DNA from: Reticulitermes speratus
Taxonomy: Eukaryota > Arthropoda > Insecta > Blattodea > Rhinotermitidae
Length of the DNA: 64,000 nt
NCBI GenBank assembly: GCA_021186555.1
Contig: JAJKFL010000020.1
Span: forward strand, 124,001 to 188,000
Direction: 5' to 3'
This document shows positions 59,035 through 64,000 of this stretch, one piece after another. The translations under genes were made by a program, and so were the position numbers. Each line of letters begins with the position of its first letter. Positions within the stretch are counted from its first letter, which is position 1. The notes beneath the pieces were generated by a model. It was not told the origin of the DNA. It did no database searches and worked only from the letters and a program-made list of their open reading frames with translations.

Positions 59035-61018
59035 TTTGAGTTCTGTGCGAATTTGTGCGTTAAGTACGGTACTGCAGTGTGCGCACAGACTGCTTATGTG
59101 TGCTGAATTACTGTGACAAACGTAATAGCCTACATGACTACCAATTTTTGTGTTAAGTACGGTACTGCAGTAGGCGCACACACTGCTTATGTCTGCTGAA
59201 TTACTGTGACAAACGTAATAGCCTACATGACTACCAATTTGTGCGTTAAGTACGGTACTGCAGTAGGCGTACAAACTGCTTATGTCTGCTGAATTACTGT
59301 GACAAACGTAATAGCCTACATGACTACCAATTTGTGCGCTAAGTACGGTACTGCAGTAGGCGCACAAACTGCTTATGTCTGCTGAATTAATGTGACAAAC
59401 GTAATAGCCTACATGACTACCAATTTGTGCGTTAAGTACGGTACTGCAGTGGGCGCACAAACTGCTTATGTCTGCTGAATTACTGTGACAAACGTAATAG
59501 CCTACATGACTACCAATTTGTGCGCTAAGTACGGTACTGCAGTAGGCGCACACACTGCTTATGTCTGCTGAATTACTGTGACAAACGTAATAGCCTACAT
59601 GACTACCAATTTGTGCGTTAAGTACGGTACTGCAGTAGGCGCACACACTGCTTATGTCTGCTGAATTACTGTGACAAACGTAATAGCCTACATGACTACC
59701 AATTTGTGCGCTAAGTACGGTACTGCAGTAGGCGCACACACTGCTTATGTCTGCTGAATTACTGTGACAAACGTAATAGCCTACATGACTACCAATTTGT
59801 GCGTTAAGTACGGTACTGCAGTAGGCGCACAGACTGCTTATGTCTGCTGAATTACTGTGACAAACGTAATAGCCTACATGACTACCAATTTGTGCGTTAA
59901 GTACGGTACTGCAGTAGGCGCACACACTGCTTATGTCTGCTGAATTACTGTGACAAACGTAATAGCCTACATGACTACCAATTTGTGCGCTAAGTACGGT
60001 ACTGCAGTAGGCGCACAAACTGCTTATGTCTGCTGAATTACTGTGACAAACGTTATAGCCTACATGACTACCAATTTGTGCGTTAAGTACGGTACTGCAG
60101 TAGGCGCACACACTGCTTATGTCTGCTGAATTACTGTGACAAACGTAATAGCCTACATGACTACCAATTTGTGCGCTAAGTACGGTACTGCAGTAGGCGC
60201 ACAAACTGCTTATGTCTGCTGAATTACTGTGACAAACGTAATAGCCTACATGACTACCAATTTGTGCGCTAACTACGGTACTGCAGTAGGCGCACAAACT
60301 GCTTATGTCTGCTGAATTACTGTGACAAACGTAATAGCCTACATGACTACCAATTTGTGCGCTAAGTACGGTACTGCAGTAGGCGCACAAACTGCTTATG
60401 TCTGCTGAATTACTGTGACAAACGTAATAGCCTACATGACTACCAATTTGTGCGTTAAGTACGGTACTGCATTGGGCGCACAAACTGCTTATGTCTGCTG
60501 AATTACTGTGACAAACGTAATAGCCTACATGACTACCAATTTGTGCGCTAAGTACGGTACTGCAGTGGGCGCACAAACTGCTTATGTCTGCTGAATTACT
60601 GTGACAAACGTAATAGCCTACATGACTACCAATTTGTGCGCTAAGTACGGTACTGCAGTGGGCGCACAAACTGCTTATGTCTGCTGAATTACTGTGACAA
60701 ACGTAATAGCCTACATGACTACCAATTTGTGCGCTAAGTACGGTACTGCAGTGGGCGCACAAACTGCTTATGTCTGCTGAATTACTGTGACAAACGTAAT
60801 AGCCTACATGACTACCAATTTGTGCGCTAAGTACGGTACTGCAGTGGGCGCACAAACTGCTTATGTCTGCTGAATTACTGTGACAAACGTAATAGCCTAC
60901 ATGACTACCAATTTGTGCGTTAAGTACGGTAATGCAGTAGGCGCACAGACTGCTTATGTCTGCTGAATTACTGTGACAAACGTAATAGCCTACATGACTA
61001 CCAATTTGTGCGTTAAGT
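59035..61018. repeat. 93-bp tandem array, about 21 copies
   Basis: Counterpart of 15625-20476. Copies are clean, without the dense indels of the other array. Units alternate between GCGCTAAG and GCGTTAAG subtypes. Confidence 0.95.
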
Positions 61019-61124
61019 AGATGTGGTCCCCAATAGAACGAAGTAAATCTTTATTGTTTTAAAAATTTTTTATATAACACCCACACGCCTCACGATAAAC
61101 CTATTGAACGTGATTATGCTGTGA

Positions 61125-61185
61125 AACGCTAGTTGCCCCTGATGATGGCCAGTTAGCTGGCCGAAACATATGTAAGGCTTGATTT
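61125..61185 (+). ncRNA. Hammerhead-ribozyme-like motif (Penelope-type retroelement remnant)
   Basis: The sequence has CTGATGA at 61139-61145, a perfect 6-bp hairpin with a 4-base loop (GGCCAG TTAG CTGGCC, 61147-61162), then GAAAC (61163-61167). The self-complementary ACATATGT follows (61166-61173), and then A. This is the order CUGAUGA, stem II, GAA, short stem III, UH of a type I hammerhead ribozyme. Such minimal forms are known from Penelope-like elements. Stem I is weak (GCCC with AGGC) and one extra T lies between CTGATGA and stem II, so self-cleavage is uncertain. No Penelope polymerase is seen nearby. Confidence 0.5.
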
Positions 61186-61202
61186 TTTAAAACTATTAAT
61201 GT

Positions 61203-61558
61203 TTTAATAGTAAGTGCATGTGTTGTTATAGTGTTTACTGTGTTAATAGTAAGTGCATGTGTTGGTATAGTGTTTACTGTGTTAATAGTAAGTGCATGTG
61301 TTGGTATAGTGTTTACTGTGTTAATAGTAAGTGCATGTGTTGGTATAGTGTTTACTGTGTTAATAGTAAGTGCATGTGTTGGTATAGTGTTTACTGTGTT
61401 AATAGTAAGTGCATGTGTTGGTATAGTGTTTACTGTGTTAATAGTAAGTGCATGTGTTGGTATAGTGTTTACTGTGTTAATAGTAAGTGCATGTGTTGGT
61501 ATAGTGTTTACTGTGTTAATAGTAAGTGCATGTGTTGGTATAGTGTTTACTGTGTTAA
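61203..61558. repeat. 39-bp tandem array, about 9 copies
   Basis: The unit is TGTTAATAGTAAGTGCATGT plus GTTGGTATAGTGTTTACTG. It is nearly perfect and unrelated to the 39-bp arrays at 21008 and 34577. It occupies the junction between duplicated blocks A and B in copy 2. Confidence 0.96.
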
Positions 61559-61570
61559 TGAACATGCACG

Positions 61571-62035
61571 GTGAAAATAATATTTGATAAAAGCCATTTC
61601 TTACAATTCCGGACTAAGAATAGTCAGAAGCTCGATTTAAATATTACATTACTAAACAAGCATATTACTAACACCACTAACATTAGGTTGCTAGGGTTGA
61701 CTATTGATGAGAAGTTGTCATGGAAGTGTCACGTCAATCATGTTTTGACAAAGTTGAGCTCTGCTTGCTATGCTCTTAGGATTGTCACGCCACTTATGGC
61801 GGAAGAAACTTTAAGAGTGAATAATTTTTCATATGTACACTCAATATTACCCTATGGCATAATTTTATGGGGCAATTCACCGCATAGTATTAGTGTCTTC
61901 AAGATGCAAAAACGAATAATTCGGATCATGACTAGGTCTAGATATAGAGACTCTTGTAGACAACTGTTTAAGAAATTGGGAATCTTACCATTTTACTCTC
62001 AATATATATTTTCTTTATTGTTGTTTGTGGTATGA
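61571..62035 (+). pseudogene. LINE-3 copy 2, RT C-terminal region
   Basis: Nearly identical to 37911-38365: FRTKNSQ, LGLTIDEKLSWKCHV, YGIILWGNSP and KMQKRIIRIM are seen. It starts abruptly after the 39-bp array and lacks the RT active site present in copy 1. The C-terminal remnant and 3' UTR follow to about 62582. Confidence 0.85.
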
Positions 62036-62781
62036 AATGTGGATCTATAAACAACTAAGCAAGAAATGTAAGGCATTAACACTAGATACAACACAAATTT
62101 GCGTTTCACTGCAGCCAAATTGACAGAATTTCAAAGGGGGGGCGTATTTTGTTGCAATAAAGACATTTAACCGTCTCCCCATAAACATAAAAAGACTACC
62201 AAATAAAACCGAGCTGTTCAAATCTGTATTAAAGAGATTCCTTCTTCGACAATCGTTCTATTCATTAGAAGAGTATTTTAATTATGATAATTCATAAACC
62301 TTGGTTTTGATATAAAATGAGATAAATTGTACTGTTTCATTGCTTAATGTGTATTATATGTTTACAGATCCTATTTATGTACAAATGGGTTCAACTAGTT
62401 ATTGTATACATAATATTTTACCTTTGACAAGTATCTACAGATATACTGTATGTCGTAATGTTTATATAGTGATTTAAGTGACTGTACTTATATTGTACGT
62501 GTTTGACTAACTCTACATCCTGTGGGTTGTTTTAACCTTGTAAGGATCTACTGAGTGATTAAATGATAATTAAATGATTAACATGTTTCATAATAATCAT
62601 GACTATGAGGCTTTCCCATTTGTGACAATTTAATGACACCTTACACCTGACATGACCCACAGCACAAACATATGATTTGCCATCACTAATTGAGACAGAC
62701 GATGAATGTTCTTACGGATTATTGACTAAAAATGCCGTGTGCTTGAAATGGTTATGAACTTTTTTGCAGAAAATGAAATCT

Positions 62782-62912
62782 TCATTACAACTGCTTGTTA
62801 CACACGCATAACTTCATTACAAGTGCTTGTTACACACGCATAACTTCATTACAAGTGCTTGTTACACACGCATAACTTCATTACAAGTGCTTGTTACACA
62901 AGCATAACTTCA
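62782..62912. repeat. 32-bp tandem repeat, 4 copies
   Basis: Counterpart of 39112-39211 with one more unit. Confidence 0.9.
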
Positions 62913-63009
62913 TTACACAGTAATAGACATAAGCCACTTTTACCAGAAGCTGCAACTGAACCAAGGCCAGAAGGTCTCAGTTACGTGACACACAATGTGG
63001 AAAACTGCA

Positions 63010-63764
63010 GCCAAAGTTGCAACTACTACATCCCGATATAGGCGACTGATCACAACCAGCACTCAGTTACAACTACTACATCCCGATATAGACGACTGAT
63101 CATAACCAGCACTCAGTTACAACTACTACATCCCGATATAGGCGACTGATCACAACCAGCACTCAGTTACAACTACTACATCCCGATATAGGCGACTGAT
63201 CATAACCAGCACTCAGTTACAAGTACTACATCCCGATATAGGCGACTGATCATAACCAGCACTCAGTTACAACTACTACATCCCGATATAGGCGACTGAT
63301 CATAACCAGCACTCAGTTACAACTACTACATCCCGATATAGGCGACTGATCATAACCAGCACTCAGTTACAACTACTACATCCCGATATAGGCGACTGAT
63401 CATAACCAGCACTCAGTTACAACTACTACATCCCGATATAGGTGACTGATCATAACCAGCACTCAGTTACAACTACTACATCCCGATATAGGCGACTGAT
63501 CATAACCAGCACTCAGTTACAACTACTACATCCCGATATAGGTGACTGATCATAACCAGCACTCAGTTACAACTACTACATCCCGATATAGGTGACTGAT
63601 CATAATCAGCACTCAGTTACAACTACTACATCCCGATATAGGTGACTGATCATAATCAGCACTCAGTTACAACTACTACATCCCGATATAGGTGACTGAT
63701 CATAACCAGCACTCAGTTACAACTACTACATCCCGATATAGGCGACTGATCACAACCAGCACTC
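63010..63764. repeat. 50-bp tandem array, about 15 copies
   Basis: Counterpart of 39312-41365. A GGTGACTGATCATAATC subtype is found only in this copy, so units have changed since duplication. Confidence 0.95.
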
Positions 63765-64000
63765 AGTAATACACGTGTTGTCACCAACAGCAAATTGCAT
63801 GAAGCACGTTCGTCACACGTTAACTTAAGTTTACTTGCAATATTGCACACTGTCATCACTTAAATGTATAGACCAAAGCTTTCTATTGCATTAAATCAAC
63901 GACATTTGCAATATTAAATCAGCCATACTTTCTGCTCAGCTGTCCTCTTGATCGTGGACAATGCCCTCCTGACTACGCACAACAGCTCCCGACTGACTAC

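Larger units (their letters stand above)
54760..61018. repeat. Segmental duplication block A, copy 2
   Basis: This is the second copy of 12105-20476. Similarity begins within about 20 bp after the GPCR stop codon (GTAACACTATCTGGCTGC is shared with 12129). It contains the same arrays, spacers and SINE in order. Confidence 0.92.
61581..64000. repeat. Segmental duplication block B, copy 2 (continues past window)
   Basis: Matches 37911-41600 in order: LINE-3 end, spacer, 32-bp repeat, 50-bp array and unique flank. Still matching at the last base of the window. Confidence 0.92.

Overview
This is a repeat-dominated eukaryotic genomic window, almost certainly from an insect. The evidence is spliceosomal exons of an M13 (neprilysin-like) peptidase gene, a class A G-protein-coupled receptor, arthropod-type non-LTR retrotransposons, a tRNA-derived SINE, a mariner-like fragment, and an env-bearing Ty3/gypsy endogenous retrovirus of the insect errantivirus type. 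A polyneopteran insect such as a stick insect is my guess from general impression only. By my hand count, tandem arrays of more than 20 unrelated families fill roughly 28 kb (about 44%) of the window.

Layout. 1-2210 is the 3' part of a decayed non-LTR retrotransposon (LINE-1 here). 2415-6164 holds minus-strand exons of an M13 peptidase, whose introns contain an old SINE, a foldback element and a deleted mariner-like transposon. 6285-11600 is a second non-LTR element (LINE-2), with gag-like ORF1, endonuclease, reverse transcriptase and RNase H. Its coding sequence is interrupted by three independent tandem expansions, one of which multiplies reverse-transcriptase motif A about 17 times. 12105-20476 is a block of four arrays (37, 36, 81 and 93 bp) around a SINE. 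21008-24391 and 34577-37245 are arrays of a 39-bp unit on either side of a 9.9-kb minus-strand endogenous retrovirus (24392-34269). 37300-38912 is LINE-3. 39112-41365 holds 32-bp and 50-bp arrays. 41780-41902 is a candidate minus-strand exon. 41966-52098 is a series of arrays (41, 41, 22, 3, 25, 90, 33 and 114 bp) with a GC-rich candidate 5' exon at about 46850-47052. 52888-54759 is an intact GPCR reading frame. From 54760 to the window end, the 12105-20476 block and the 37911-41600 block recur in the same order and orientation.

Interpretation. The simplest model is a tandem segmental duplication whose first copy runs from about 12.1 kb to about 54.76 kb and whose junction lies just after the GPCR stop codon. 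The second copy runs out of the window. The copies differ by array length and by material present only in copy 1, including the retrovirus and the 39-bp arrays. Two comparisons show that arrays grow in place. The two retroviral LTRs, identical at integration, now carry five and one copies of a 36-bp unit. Three arrays inside LINE-2 coding sequence each start between short direct repeats. In contrast, single-base indels are dense inside three of the long arrays and spill into adjacent LINE-3 sequence, which looks like unpolished long-read gap filling.

Host genes readable here are the N-terminal exons of an M13 peptidase, one complete-looking GPCR coding exon with a possible upstream non-coding exon, and one unidentified 123-bp exon. 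All gag-pol and LINE polymerase frames are broken; the retroviral env frame is open.
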